This document shows positions 8,451 to 17,712 of a DNA stretch of 64,000 nt, piece by piece. Location: contig JAEPOG010000005.1 of the NCBI GenBank assembly GCA_017643025.1, forward strand, positions 522,317-586,316, read 5' to 3'. Position 1 is the first letter of the stretch; each line of letters opens with the position of its first letter. Below the pieces are notes generated by a model that was given only the letters and a program-made list of their open reading frames with translations, had not been told where the DNA came from and did no database searches. The DNA comes from Rhizobiaceae bacterium (GTDB taxonomy: Bacteria; Pseudomonadota; Alphaproteobacteria; Rhizobiales; Rhizobiaceae). The position numbers and the translations under genes are program-made.

Positions 8451-8627
8451 CTACCCGCCCTTGCTCATCTTGAACAGCGCGCCGGCCAGTCCGAGCAGGC
8501 AGGCGCCGACGGCGATCCACTGGATCGTCGCCAGCGTGGCGCTAGGCGTCTCGGTGGCCGAGAAGATCAGCCAGCCCATGATTACAAGCCCGATCGCGCT
8601 GATGATCGCGGAACGCCTAGGGCTCAT
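8451..8627 (-). CDS. Small two-helix membrane protein
   Basis: A 58-residue frame from ATG 8627 to TAG 8451, preceded by a GGAGCA ribosome site seven bases upstream. The product starts MSPRRSAIISAIGLVIMGWL and has two hydrophobic spans (about residues 8-25 and 33-52) with a positively charged N-terminus and a short KMSKGG tail. No family recognised. It lies downstream of bpt on the same strand, with a GC-rich inverted repeat (about 8664-8690) between them. The clean topology and ribosome site support a real gene. Confidence 0.55.
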   Translation of the reverse strand: MSPRRSAIISAIGLVIMGWLIFSATETPSATLATIQWIAVGACLLGLAGALFKMSKGG

Positions 8628-8759
8628 TGCTGTGCTCCGTCGGCCGAAGGCCGCGAGCCCAAGAGGGCGTCGCCGATCGTTCGGCGCCCTCGCGGAGCCG
8701 GTGAGCGGAGCGAACTCGGCGTGAGCGAGAACAAAAGCGGACTCATCGCCCCAATCTCC

Positions 8760-9509
8760 CTAACCTTCAAACCTCTCCCAGCCCTTGGGGCCGAGATGTT
8801 CCTGCGGCTGGAAGCGCACCTTGTAGGCCATCTTGCGCGAGCCGTTCACCCAGTAGCCGAGATAGACATGCGGCAGGCCGGCCGCGCGGGCGCGCTCGAT
8901 ATGGTCGAGGATCATGAAGGTGCCGAGCGAGCGGTCGGCGAGCGCCGGGTCGAAGAAGGAGTAGACCATGGAGAGCCCGTCGGCCATGCGGTCGGTCAGC
9001 GCCACCGCCGCCAGCGGCCCTTCGCCCTTGCCGGTGATGAAGCTGTCCGGCCCGCGCCGGCGGTATTCCACCACCTTGGTCTCCACATGGCTGTCCTCCA
9101 CCATCATGGCGTAGTCCAGCACCGTCATGTCCGACATGCCGCCCTTGCGGTGGCGCGAGTCGAGATAGGCGCGAAACAGCGAATATTGCTCGGTGGTGGG
9201 TTCGGCGTCGTGCTGCGCGCCGATCAGGTCGGCATTGCGCTGCGCCACGCGGCGCATGTTCTTGGTCGGGCTGAACTCGCCGGCCAGAATGCGCACCGAC
9301 ACGCAGGCGCGGCAGCTCTCGCAGGCCGGCCGGTAGGCGATGTTCTGCGAGCGGCGGAAACCGCCCTGGGTCAGAAGATCGTTGAGCTCCGGCGCGCGGC
9401 TGCCGACCAGATGCGTGAACACCTTCCGCTCGTACTGCCCGTCGATATAGGGACAGGGCGACGGCGCGGTCAGGAAGAACTGCGGGGTCTGGGTCGTGTG
9501 TTGCGTCAT
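8760..9509 (-). CDS. bpt: Aspartate/glutamate leucyltransferase (bacterial N-end rule)
   Basis: A 249-residue aminoacyl-tRNA-protein transferase of the Bpt family, which moves leucine from Leu-tRNA to proteins with N-terminal Asp or Glu, marking them for ClpAP via ClpS. Seen: the N-terminal cysteine signature [18 protein letters not shown], the [13 protein letters not shown] cluster, and the C-terminal GNAT-like segments with FDP...[12 protein letters not shown] and YLGYWV..S.KM.YK. The length is typical. Often still annotated as arginyl-tRNA-protein transferase (ate). Confidence 0.92.
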   Translation of the reverse strand: MTQHTTQTPQFFLTAPSPCPYIDGQYERKVFTHLVGSRAPELNDLLTQGGFRRSQNIAYRPACESCRACVSVRILAGEFSPTKNMRRVAQRNADLIGAQHDAEPTTEQYSLFRAYLDSRHRKGGMSDMTVLDYAMMVEDSHVETKVVEYRRRGPDSFITGKGEGPLAAVALTDRMADGLSMVYSFFDPALADRSLGTFMILDHIERARAAGLPHVYLGYWVNGSRKMAYKVRFQPQEHLGPKGWERFEG

Positions 9510-9634
9510 CGGGGCGTCGGACTATTCATGCCGGATATAAGCTTGGCCGCGGCAAAGAAAACGTCAACAGAAGAATGCCGCCCGGCGGCCAGCCGGCGTT
9601 CAAAAATTCTGGATGTGTGGTTTGTTGGCGCGCT

Positions 9635-10111
9635 CTACGGCGTCAGGTCGGCCCGCGCCACCACGGTGCCGAGCAGCAGGTCGTGCAGCGTGCGCTTGCG
9701 GTCGGCGAACAGCGTCACCAGCAGGATCAGCGGCGTAAGCACAGTGTTGGCGGCCCAGAACAGCACCGAATGCACCACCGCGAACAGCCCGTCGACCTCG
9801 CGGCCGTCGAGGCGTTCCAACTTGATGCCCATCGCGCGCATGCCGACCGTCGCCTGGTCGGGCCCGCCGAGCGTCATCCAGATATATGAAAGCGCCACCA
9901 GCGGGAACAGGATGGCGAACAGCATCCAGCCCAGCCCCAGCGTCAGGATGCCGAACAGGAAGACGACGACCGCGAACGGGATCATGAGCAGGCCGACGAT
10001 CAGATAGTCGATCAGGAAGGCGAAGATGCGCCTTGTGCGCACGCCCTCATAAAGCCTTGCGTCGTTGAGCCTGTCCGTGATGATCTCGCCGTCGAGAACC
10101 GTGCTGTTCAT
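9635..10111 (-). CDS. RDD family integral membrane protein
   Basis: A 158-residue inner-membrane protein of the RDD family. The arginine of the family motif lies in RTRRIFAFLIDYLIVGLL (RDD reduced to FLIDY context, residues about 25-42), followed by further hydrophobic spans around residues 45-85 and 115-140. RDD proteins are small transporters or accessory membrane proteins without a general assigned substrate. Its stop faces bpt on the same strand, about 125 bases upstream of that gene's start. Confidence 0.82.
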   Translation of the reverse strand: MNSTVLDGEIITDRLNDARLYEGVRTRRIFAFLIDYLIVGLLMIPFAVVVFLFGILTLGLGWMLFAILFPLVALSYIWMTLGGPDQATVGMRAMGIKLERLDGREVDGLFAVVHSVLFWAANTVLTPLILLVTLFADRKRTLHDLLLGTVVARADLTP

Positions 10112-10254
10112 CGTGAGTCCTTTTCTCTCCTGTCACAGTGAGATGGGGATTAACGCTGTAGATTCAAGCCGCCGGGGGAGGGCGGTGGGTTCTCTGAAGG
10201 GGAGGTTCGGCGCGCCGGGCGAGGCGGCGCGAGGGCCAGAGGGGCAAGCGGCGC

Positions 10255-11646
10255 ATGCAACATTTCGACATGCTGGTCATCGGTTCGGGCCCGGCCGGGC
10301 GCCGCGCCGCCGTCCAGTCGGCCAAGCTCGGCAAGTCCGTGCTGGTGGTCGACAAGGGCAGGCGCCTCGGCGGCGTCTCCGTCCACACCGGCACGATCCC
10401 GTCCAAGACCATTCGCGAGACGGTGCTCAATTTGTCCGGGTTCCGCGAGCGCGGGTTCTACGGCCGCGCCTACCGCGTCAAGCAGGACATCTCCTCCGAC
10501 GACCTGATCCAGCGCCTGCACAAGACGCTCGACCACGAGGTCGAGGTTCTGCAGCACCAGTTTATGCGCAACGGCGTGAAGAGCGTCCATGCCGCCGCGC
10601 ATTTCCTCGATCGCAATACCGCGCAGATCGTGTCGGAGGACAATGAGCGCTACGAGGTTGCCTTCGACAAGGCGCTGGTCGCGGTCGGTACCAGGCCCTA
10701 CCGCCCCGAGCATGTGCCTTTCGACGGCAAGCGCGTCTTCGACAGCGACGAGATACTGGAGCTCCCGCACCTGCCACGCACGCTCACCGTCGTCGGCGCC
10801 GGCGTCATCGGCGTGGAATACGCCACCATCTTCTCCGCCCTCGACGTGCCGGTGACGCTGATCGAGGCGCGGGACGCCTTCCTCGAATTCGTCGATACCG
10901 AAATCGTCCAGGACCTGCTTCACCAGATGCGCGATCGCGGCATGCAGGTCCGCCTCGGCACGGCCATCAAGGAAATCCGCTCAAATGATAACGCCGCGGA
11001 GCTCATCCTTGCCGACGGCCGCTGCGTGCGCTCCGAGTTTGTGCTCTACGCTGCAGGTCGCTCCGGCTCCATTGACGGGCTCAGGCTGGAGGCGGTGGGC
11101 ATCGAGGCTGACAAGCGCGGCCGCGTCACGGTCGATCCGAAGACCTTCCAGACGGCGGCTGAAAACATCTACGCCGCCGGCGATGTGATCGGTTTTCCGA
11201 GCCTGGCTTCCACGTCGATGGAGCAGGGTCGCGTCGCCGCCTGCCACGCTTTCGGCATGCCGCTGCCTCCGGCCCCGGAGACCTTTCCCTATGGCATCTA
11301 CGCGGTACCGGAAATCTCCACAGTCGGCCAGTCGGAGGACGAAGTGCGCGCTTCCGGCGTGGCTTATGAATGCGGCCTTGCGCGCTTCCGCGAGACCTCG
11401 CGCGGCCACATCATGGGCGTCGAGAACGGCTTCCTGAAGCTGATCTTCTCGCTGGAGACCCGTCGCCTGCTCGGCGCGCATATTGTCGGCGAGGGCGCGA
11501 CAGAACTGATCCATATCGGCCAGGCGGTGATCAATCTCGGCGGCACGGTCGAGTTCTTCGTCGAGAACACATTCAACTATCCGACGCTGGCCGAGGCCTA
11601 CAAGATCGCCGGCCTCGACGCCTGGAACCGTATGGGCCAGCGCTAG
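10255..11646 (+). CDS. sthA: Soluble (Si-specific) NAD(P)+ transhydrogenase
   Basis: A 463-residue FAD flavoprotein of the pyridine nucleotide-disulfide oxidoreductase fold that moves hydride between NADPH and NAD+, balancing the two pools. Seen: FAD-binding GSGPAGRRAAVQSAKLGKSV near residue 10, and VSVHTGTIPSKTIRE where disulfide reductases have the CxxxxC pair. The loss of both redox cysteines with retention of TGTIPSKT is the SthA hallmark. A second Rossmann motif (GAGVIGVEYATIF) lies near residue 180, and the C-terminal dimerisation domain is intact. Its TAG overlaps the convergent histidine kinase stop. Confidence 0.9.
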   Translation: MQHFDMLVIGSGPAGRRAAVQSAKLGKSVLVVDKGRRLGGVSVHTGTIPSKTIRETVLNLSGFRERGFYGRAYRVKQDISSDDLIQRLHKTLDHEVEVLQHQFMRNGVKSVHAAAHFLDRNTAQIVSEDNERYEVAFDKALVAVGTRPYRPEHVPFDGKRVFDSDEILELPHLPRTLTVVGAGVIGVEYATIFSALDVPVTLIEARDAFLEFVDTEIVQDLLHQMRDRGMQVRLGTAIKEIRSNDNAAELILADGRCVRSEFVLYAAGRSGSIDGLRLEAVGIEADKRGRVTVDPKTFQTAAENIYAAGDVIGFPSLASTSMEQGRVAACHAFGMPLPPAPETFPYGIYAVPEISTVGQSEDEVRASGVAYECGLARFRETSRGHIMGVENGFLKLIFSLETRRLLGAHIVGEGATELIHIGQAVINLGGTVEFFVENTFNYPTLAEAYKIAGLDAWNRMGQR

Positions 11647-12899
11647 GCAGCCGGAAAGCTGACGACGAACACCGAGCCGCCGCCCGGCGGTGCTTCGTAA
11701 TGCACGTCGCCGCCGTGGCGGCGGGCAATCTGGCGCACGAGCGACAAGCCCAGTCCCCAGCCACCGGCATCCTCGCCGCGGCCCGAAGGACGGTAGAAGG
11801 CTTCGAAGATCCGGCTGCGATCCGCTTCGGATATGCCCGCACCCTTGTCCGACACGCGCAGCACAGCGTTTGCAGCCTCGGCGGCGACCGAAACGGTCAC
11901 TGGCGGCGCGCCGTGGCGCTGGGCGTTGACGATAAGGTTGCGCACCAGCCGCGCGACCAGCCGGGGGTCGCCGCGCACCAGCGCCTCAGTCCCGTCAACC
12001 TTCACGCCACTGCGCGCTCCTTCCTCGGTTGCCAGCGCGAGCAGGTCGAATTCCTCGTTCCGGTCGAGCTGCTCGGCGTGGTCCAGCCGGCTGGCCAGCA
12101 GGATTTCGCCGACAAGTTCGTCGAGCTCGGTGAGGTTCAGAACGATCTCCTGCTTGATCGCGTCGCCTGGCGCCTTTTCGAAGAGGTCGATCGCCATCCG
12201 CAGCCGGGCCAGCGGAGAGCGCAACTCGTGGCTGGCATTGGCCAGCAGGGCGCGGTGCGAGGCAATCAGCGCTTCGATCCTGTCAGCCGCTTCGTTGAAG
12301 CTGGCAGCGACGGCAGCCACCTCGTCATTGCCGCCGAGGTTGACGCGGGCAAGCCGGTCGCTCTCGCCCCAGGTCTCGACTCCCCGGCGCAACGTCTCCA
12401 GCCGCCGCGTGAGATGGCGCACGACAGGATAGGAAGCCAGGCCGATGATCGCCGCGATCAGGGCCATGTAGGCGAGCGGGTTGCGCCCGAACGGGCCGAC
12501 GGGGCGCTCGATACGCGCTGTCACAATGCGCCCGTCAGACAGCTGGAACGCAAAGCCGCGGTCTTCCTCTCGATGCCGTCGCCCGCGCCAGAAAGGCGTG
12601 TTGTCGGGGCGCGGCGGCCGGCCCACCAGGACGATCGGCCGTCCGTCGCGGTCGTAAAGGCCGATATCAGTGTCGAACGCGTCTGCCAGACGTGTGAGTA
12701 CCGCCCTTGTTTCATCAAGGTTGGCCCCGGCGGGCACCAGCGCGGTCATGAAGGTGTCGAACCGGCCCTGCCAGCTGCGGTCTTCCTCGTCCTGCCCAAA
12801 GCGGACGAACAGACCGCTGACGATCGCCACGACCGCGAGGCTCGCAAGCAGGGTGAGGTAGATCTTGAAGAACAGGCTGGCGCGCAAGCGGCGGAACAT
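11643..12899 (-). CDS. Sensor histidine kinase (EnvZ/CpxA type)
   Basis: A 418-residue membrane histidine kinase. Two transmembrane helices (about residues 10-32 and 140-158) bracket a periplasmic loop of about 105 residues. A HAMP linker follows, then the dimerisation box LLANASHELRSPLARLRMAI (His near residue 222), the N-box NLIVNAQRHG, and G-boxes DKGAGIS and GWGLGLSLV. It partners the response regulator three bases upstream on the same strand, which itself follows a Spy-like periplasmic protein; this suggests an envelope-stress or metal-sensing circuit. The stimulus is inferred from the neighbour, not seen. Confidence 0.9.
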   Translation of the reverse strand: MFRRLRASLFFKIYLTLLASLAVVAIVSGLFVRFGQDEEDRSWQGRFDTFMTALVPAGANLDETRAVLTRLADAFDTDIGLYDRDGRPIVLVGRPPRPDNTPFWRGRRHREEDRGFAFQLSDGRIVTARIERPVGPFGRNPLAYMALIAAIIGLASYPVVRHLTRRLETLRRGVETWGESDRLARVNLGGNDEVAAVAASFNEAADRIEALIASHRALLANASHELRSPLARLRMAIDLFEKAPGDAIKQEIVLNLTELDELVGEILLASRLDHAEQLDRNEEFDLLALATEEGARSGVKVDGTEALVRGDPRLVARLVRNLIVNAQRHGAPPVTVSVAAEAANAVLRVSDKGAGISEADRSRIFEAFYRPSGRGEDAGGWGLGLSLVRQIARRHGGDVHYEAPPGGGSVFVVSFPAA

Positions 12900-12902
12900 C
12901 GC

Positions 12903-13604
12903 TTAGCCTCCGTCCTGGTAGCGGGCGAAGACATAGCCGGCGCCGCGCACGGTCACGATCCGCTTCGGATGTTTCGGGTCGTCCTCGATGGCGGCGCGGA
13001 TGCGCGACACGTGGACGTCAATCGACCGGTCGAAAGCTTCGAGCTCCGTGCCCTTTACCTTGTCCATCAGCTGGTCGCGCGACAGCGTGCGCCCGGCGTT
13101 TTCGGCCAGCGCCACCAGAAGGTCGAACTGATAGCTGGTCAGCGAGCAGGGGTTCCCGTCGATCTTGGCGATGCGCGAGCCCGGATCGATTTCGAGCCTG
13201 CCGAAGCGCATGACGCGGTGGTCCGAACCGCGGGTTGATCCGCCGCGGCGCCGCAGGATTGCCTTCAGCCGAGCAAGAAGTTCGCGCGGATTGAAGGGTT
13301 TGGGCAGATAGTCGTCGGCGCCGATCTCCAGTCCGACGATACGATCCATCTCGTCGCCCTTGGCGGTCAGCATGAGAACGGGCACGTCGGAAACGGCGCG
13401 GATGCGCCGGCAAGTCTCGAATCCGTCGAGGTCGGGCAGCATGATGTCGAGAATGACGGCGGCAGGGCCCCGCCGGCTGAGCTCGGTAAGGCCGCCATTG
13501 GCCGTTGCGGCGGTGCGGACGGAGAAGCCGTTTTCCTCCAGATAGTCGCGGACCATGGCGGAGAGGCGCGTGTCGTCGTCGACGATCAGAACCTCATCCG
13601 CCAT
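12903..13604 (-). CDS. OmpR-family response regulator
   Basis: A 233-residue two-component regulator: receiver domain with acidic pocket (VDDD near the start), phospho-acceptor Asp in VILDIMLPDLDG (about residue 53) and conserved Lys in LPKPFNPRELLARL, then an OmpR/PhoB winged-helix DNA-binding domain (residues about 130-230) with RAAIEDDPKHPKRIVTVRG ending in GYVF. It lies between the Spy-like gene (36 bases upstream) and its cognate kinase (three bases downstream), forming one transcription unit on the minus strand. Confidence 0.92.
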   Translation of the reverse strand: MADEVLIVDDDTRLSAMVRDYLEENGFSVRTAATANGGLTELSRRGPAAVILDIMLPDLDGFETCRRIRAVSDVPVLMLTAKGDEMDRIVGLEIGADDYLPKPFNPRELLARLKAILRRRGGSTRGSDHRVMRFGRLEIDPGSRIAKIDGNPCSLTSYQFDLLVALAENAGRTLSRDQLMDKVKGTELEAFDRSIDVHVSRIRAAIEDDPKHPKRIVTVRGAGYVFARYQDGG

Positions 13605-13640
13605 GGTCTCTCCGCTCCGTTCGATGCGCGTCAGGCGTTT

Positions 13641-14219
13641 CTACCAGCGACCGCGCATACCACGCCTGCCGTGTTCCTCGAAGAGCTTCACCAATTCGGC
13701 GCGCTGTTCGGGCGTGAGGACGTCCGCCGCGTTCAGCAGTGCCTCCGTCATTGTCTTCGAGGCGGTGTCGATTGCCGCGACGCGTTCGGCCCGGAGCGTC
13801 TCGAGCGCCTGGCGGTCGATCGTGTCAGCCGACAGGATTTCGGTCAGGTCATCGCGGGTGTCGCGGAATTCGCGCATCAGCGGGCGGACAGAATCGCGGG
13901 CCGTGTCCATGATGTCGTAGATCTGGTCCGCCTGCTCATCGGTTGCGTCGATGGCGTCGAGCGCGCGGCCGATGCCGTGACCGCCCATGCCCATATGGAC
14001 CCGGGTGAACCCGCCACCCATCCGTTCGCTCTGGTCGAAACCGAAGCGCTGCATGTAGCGCCCGCCCTCGTCACTGATCGCGCTGGCGATGCCGGCGCCG
14101 CCGACAAGCATTGCGGCAACCGCGCCTACGGCGACCCACTTGCCCCAGCCGCCATTCGCGGCCGACTTGGCTTCGTTGGTCGGATTGGTCTCGGGGGTTT
14201 CGTTGTTCTCGGTGGTCAT
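13641..14219 (-). CDS. Spy/CpxP-like periplasmic LTxxQ-type protein
   Basis: A 192-residue protein with a 25-residue Asn/Thr/Glu-rich cytoplasmic N-terminus, one transmembrane helix (WVAVGAVAAMLVGGAGIASA, residues about 29-48) and a helical periplasmic part. Degenerate LTxxQ-like motifs occur (TDEQADQIYDIM and LTPEQRAELVKLF), as in Spy/CpxP/ZraP envelope chaperones and stress sensors. It is the first gene of the unit with the regulator and kinase, an arrangement known for CpxP-CpxRA-like feedback systems. The glycine/His/Met-rich stretch around residue 75 could bind metal; that is speculative. Confidence 0.75.
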   Translation of the reverse strand: MTTENNETPETNPTNEAKSAANGGWGKWVAVGAVAAMLVGGAGIASAISDEGGRYMQRFGFDQSERMGGGFTRVHMGMGGHGIGRALDAIDATDEQADQIYDIMDTARDSVRPLMREFRDTRDDLTEILSADTIDRQALETLRAERVAAIDTASKTMTEALLNAADVLTPEQRAELVKLFEEHGRRGMRGRW

Positions 14220-14325
14220 TGACTGGCTCCTTCGGCTCAGGCAGCTGGATTGCTGCGATGAGACGAAGGTAGGAAGCCAACGTTTCTCCCCTACGGGGCG
14301 AATGTAAAGTTGTGTAAAGTCGATC

Positions 14326-15357
14326 TCAGCCCTTCAGCAGCTTGGCCACCTCAGGCGCGAAATAGGTCAACACGCCATCGCAGCCTGCGCGCTTGAAGGC
14401 GAGCAGCGATTCCAGCATCGCCCTTTCGCCGTCGATCCAGCCACTCGCGGCCGCCCCCTTGATCATCGAGAACTCGCCCGACACCTGATAGGCGAAGGTC
14501 GGCATCTGGAACGCGTCCTTCAACCGCCTGACGATGTCGAGATAGGGCAGGCCTGGCTTCACCATCACCATGTCGGCGCCCTCGGCGATGTCCTGTTCGG
14601 TCTCGCGCACGGCCTCGTCGGTGTTGGCCGGGTCGATGTAGTAAGTCTTCTTGTCGCCTTTGAGCAGTCCCTGCGTGCCGATCGCTTCGCGGTAGGGGCC
14701 ATAGAAGGCCGACGCGAACTTGGTCGCATAGGACATGATGGCGACATCGGGGAAGCCGTTGGCGTCGAGCGCGTCGCGGATTGCGCCGACGCGCCCGTCC
14801 ATCATGTCGGACGGCGCGATGATGTCGGCTCCAGCGGCAGCCTGGTAGACCGCGCCGGCAGCGATCTGCTCCACAGTTGTGTCGTTGACGATGATGCCGT
14901 CGCGCAGGATGCCGTCATGGCCGTGGCTGGTGAAGGGATCGAGCGCGACATCGGTGATGATGCCGATCTCCGGCACCTCGGCTTTCACAGCGCGGGTGGC
15001 GCGGTTGATAAGGTTGTCGGGGTCGAGGATCGCCGAGCCGGTCTCGTCGCGCAGCGAAAGGTCGACATTGGGGAAGGTGGCGATGGCCGGGATGCCGAGC
15101 TTCGCGGCACGCTCCGCCTCGCGGACCAGAATATCGACCGTCATGCGCTGCACGCCGGGCATGGCCGGAATGTCTTCGCGCCGATTCTCGCCGTCGATGA
15201 TGAAAACCGGCCAGATCAGGTCGTCCACGGTGAGGCGGTTCTCCTGCACCAGCCGGCGCGACCAGTCGGCCTTGCGCATGCGCCGCAGCCGGCGGCTGCC
15301 GGTGATTTCGTCGACGTCGCGTCCACCTGCTACGAGCTTGCCTGCCGAAGTCTTCAT
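14326..15357 (-). CDS. hemB: Delta-aminolevulinic acid dehydratase (porphobilinogen synthase)
   Basis: A 343-residue enzyme that condenses two 5-aminolevulinate molecules to porphobilinogen in heme, siroheme and B12 synthesis. Schiff-base lysines are visible in MSYATKFASAFYGPYREA and MVMVKPGLPYLDI. The metal-site region reads DVALDPFTSHGHDG, with Asp in place of the cysteines of zinc enzymes, so this is the Mg/K-type HemB typical of rhizobia. The length fits. Transcribed alone. Confidence 0.95.
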   Translation of the reverse strand: MKTSAGKLVAGGRDVDEITGSRRLRRMRKADWSRRLVQENRLTVDDLIWPVFIIDGENRREDIPAMPGVQRMTVDILVREAERAAKLGIPAIATFPNVDLSLRDETGSAILDPDNLINRATRAVKAEVPEIGIITDVALDPFTSHGHDGILRDGIIVNDTTVEQIAAGAVYQAAAGADIIAPSDMMDGRVGAIRDALDANGFPDVAIMSYATKFASAFYGPYREAIGTQGLLKGDKKTYYIDPANTDEAVRETEQDIAEGADMVMVKPGLPYLDIVRRLKDAFQMPTFAYQVSGEFSMIKGAAASGWIDGERAMLESLLAFKRAGCDGVLTYFAPEVAKLLKG

Positions 15358-15493
15358 CGTCCGTTCTCCTTGCCGCGCCTTCTATCACGCGAAGCAAGCA
15401 TTCGCCACGCATGGGCGGCTTGGTGCTCGCGAGCGATTGACGCACCGCGCGGGCGTTCGTAAGCACGAGCTGGAAGAGGGGAGTCGACTGGCG

Positions 15494-16537
15494 GTGCGTG
15501 AGGATTTCGGCGGCGGAGACGAAATCCGCTTCGAACGGCAGGGACGGGCAGGCGTCGTTACGCTGACCCGAGCGAAAGCGCTCAATGCGCTTAGCCATGG
15601 CATGGTCAAGGCGCTGCACCGCGCGCTCGACGCCTGGCGCGACGATCCGTCGGTGGAGCGGGTCGTGGTCAGCGCCGAGGGGCGGGCCTTCTGCGCCGGC
15701 GGCGACATCGTCGACGTCTATAAAGCCGGCAAGGAAGGCCGGCTGCTGACCGAGTTCTTTGCCGACGAATACCGCATGAACGCCGCGTTGGAGGCGTTTC
15801 CGAAACCCTATGTCGCGCTGATCGACGGCATCGTCATGGGCGGCGGCGTGGGGATATCCGCCCATGGTTCACACCGGATCGTGACGGAGAACACGGTCTT
15901 CGCCATGCCCGAGGTCGGCATCGGCTTCTTTCCCGATGTCGGCGGTTCGCATTTCCTTCCCGGCTTGCGTGGAGCATCGGGAATGTATCTGGCGCTGACC
16001 GGCAACCGCATCCGCTGGGGCGACCAGTTGCATGCGGGCTTTGCGACGCATGCGGTTCGCTCCGAACGGCTCCCGGAACTCCGCGAGCGGTTGATCGCGG
16101 GCGATGATCTGGATGCAACTCTGAGTCATTTCTCAGAAGGTCCGAATCCCGAAACGCAGGACCCGAATTGGCAGGCAGTCGACCGGCATTTCTCGAAACC
16201 GACCCTGGAAGCGGTACTGGACAGCCTGCGTGAGGCGGACGACGAGTTCTCGGGGAGCGTTCTTGGAACCATCGCCAAGCGTTCGCCGACCAGCCTCGCT
16301 GTTACGTTCAGGCAGCTCACCGCGGGCAGGGGGCGCACGATGGCCGATTGCATGAACATAGAGTTCCGCATCCTCAACAGGATGCTCGCCGGTCACGACT
16401 TCTATGAAGGCATCCGCGCTGTCGTTATCGACAAGGACAATGCGCCGGTGTGGGACCCCGCGACCCTCGATGGCGTGACCGATGATATTGTCGACTCTTA
16501 TTTTGCACCTCTCGGCGGCGGGGAACTCGGCCTGTGA
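15494..16537 (+). CDS. 3-hydroxyisobutyryl-CoA hydrolase / enoyl-CoA hydratase family
   Basis: A 347-residue crotonase-fold enzyme of the 3-hydroxyisobutyryl-CoA hydrolase group (valine breakdown). Evidence: GRAFCAGGDIVDVYKAGKEG, IDGIVMGGGVGIS (oxyanion hole) and MPEVGIGFFPDVGGSHFLPG, the arrangement that separates these hydrolases from ordinary hydratases, plus an extended C-terminal lobe with SPTSL and DFYEGIRAVVIDKD. The start is taken as GTG 15494, about 11 bases behind GAAGAGGGG; the frame stays open far upstream over hemB but nothing there looks like this family. Its stop overlaps the next gene's GTG start. Confidence 0.85.
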   Translation: MREDFGGGDEIRFERQGRAGVVTLTRAKALNALSHGMVKALHRALDAWRDDPSVERVVVSAEGRAFCAGGDIVDVYKAGKEGRLLTEFFADEYRMNAALEAFPKPYVALIDGIVMGGGVGISAHGSHRIVTENTVFAMPEVGIGFFPDVGGSHFLPGLRGASGMYLALTGNRIRWGDQLHAGFATHAVRSERLPELRERLIAGDDLDATLSHFSEGPNPETQDPNWQAVDRHFSKPTLEAVLDSLREADDEFSGSVLGTIAKRSPTSLAVTFRQLTAGRGRTMADCMNIEFRILNRMLAGHDFYEGIRAVVIDKDNAPVWDPATLDGVTDDIVDSYFAPLGGGELGL

Positions 16538-16956
16538 GCGACGAGGCGCATGCAAGGCTCCCGCGCAGCAGCGTAGAGTTCGCGTATGAATGGTTCTGCC
16601 GTGCGGTTGCCGTAAAGTGCATCGCATTCGGCCTGTTCTACTGGATCCGTCTGATCGGCCTGTATGAGGGAGACCTCTGGCGCTTCGACCTTATGCCGCT
16701 GCACTGGCAGGTGGCAGGCGCGATGCTGTCTGTCTTGTTTCCCATCGCTGCGATCGGACTGTGGATGGCTGTTTCCTGGGGGCCGGTATTGTGGGTCATC
16801 GCGGCGGCCGCGGAGATCGTCATGCATGGCGCTCTGCCGGACCTGTTCGGTTACCGGCCCGGCCTCGTCGCGCTTCATGTGGCGACACTCATCGGCCTCG
16901 TCGGCTTTCGTGTCATGCTCTATCTGCAGCATCTGCAGCGCGTCGAGCGGTATTAG
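16534..16956 (+). CDS. DUF6163-like small membrane protein
   Basis: A 140-residue inner-membrane protein with about four hydrophobic helices (residues about 25-45, 58-78, 80-95, 108-128). It starts at GTG 16534, overlapping the previous stop (GTGA), so the two are translationally coupled. It resembles the DUF6163 proteins found next to ldtR in Hyphomicrobiales; this is from memory and from the neighbourhood. Function unknown, possibly envelope-related given the ldtR/L,D-transpeptidase genes that follow. Confidence 0.7.
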   Translation: MSDEAHARLPRSSVEFAYEWFCRAVAVKCIAFGLFYWIRLIGLYEGDLWRFDLMPLHWQVAGAMLSVLFPIAAIGLWMAVSWGPVLWVIAAAAEIVMHGALPDLFGYRPGLVALHVATLIGLVGFRVMLYLQHLQRVERY

Positions 16957-17135
16957 AAATTTCGCTGCAGGGGACATGTCGGCGTTTACCGAAAATTCAT
17001 CCTCTTTCCCGGTGCTTGCCCATAACCTCCCGTTAAGGCTGCGGTTTAAGTCGAATTTTAGATGCCTCCTCTATGTTGGCTGCCAAGGTGAAGAACAAAA
17101 AACAATTCACCGGGCGTCAAACGAGAGGCAGGACA

Positions 17136-17651
17136 ATGATGACTTCGCGTCAGCCGGCGAAACATGCCGAATCCCAGAACGATCCGCGTGCGGCGATCCG
17201 TTCGCTCTATCTGGAATCCCTTCAACTGGTCGAGAGGCTGCACCGCCGCTTGCTCGACGTCATCAAGGACGAATTCGACCGCGCCGGTCGGAGCGACATC
17301 AACGCCATTCAGGCGCTGCTGCTGTTCAATATCGGCAACTCGGAGCTGACGGCGGGCGAATTGCGCACCCGTGGCTATTACCTGGGGTCGAATGTTTCCT
17401 ACAACCTGAAGAAGCTGGTTGAACTCGGCTTCATCAACCACCAGCGCTCGCGCGTCGACCGCAGGTCGGTCCGCATCAGCCTGACCGACAAGGGTCAGGA
17501 AGTCGCAGAGGTGGTTGGCAAGCTGTACGAACGCCACATCGGCTCGATCGAACAGGTGGGCGGCATCAACCGTGACGAATTCCAGCAGATGAACCGCGCT
17601 CTGCAGCGCCTGGACCGTTTCTGGAACGATACCATCGCCTACCGCATGTAG
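17136..17651 (+). CDS. ldtR: MarR-family transcriptional regulator LdtR
   Basis: A 171-residue MarR-type winged-helix repressor/activator matching LdtR of rhizobia and Liberibacter, which controls an L,D-transpeptidase gene and osmotic tolerance. Seen: NAIQALLLFNIGNSELTAGE, the recognition helix GYYLGSNVSYNLKKLVELG, and the wing RSRVDRRSVRISLTDKG. The start at ATG 17136 is chosen for its GAGGCAGGA ribosome site; an earlier in-frame ATG at 17073 lacks one. A strong terminator follows at 17713-17744, and the likely target gene lies just beyond at 17941. Confidence 0.88.
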   Translation: MMTSRQPAKHAESQNDPRAAIRSLYLESLQLVERLHRRLLDVIKDEFDRAGRSDINAIQALLLFNIGNSELTAGELRTRGYYLGSNVSYNLKKLVELGFINHQRSRVDRRSVRISLTDKGQEVAEVVGKLYERHIGSIEQVGGINRDEFQQMNRALQRLDRFWNDTIAYRM

Positions 17652-17712
17652 CAGCATTCTTCTTTCCGCCGCCGCCCCGTTGGAGGGACCTGGCGGGATG
17701 GCAAGTAGCGGA

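Noticed and set aside
14879..15493. An N-terminal extension of the 3-hydroxyisobutyryl-CoA hydrolase frame.
   Set aside because: It lies antisense to hemB and is Ser/Arg-rich; the family's N-terminus begins around 15494.
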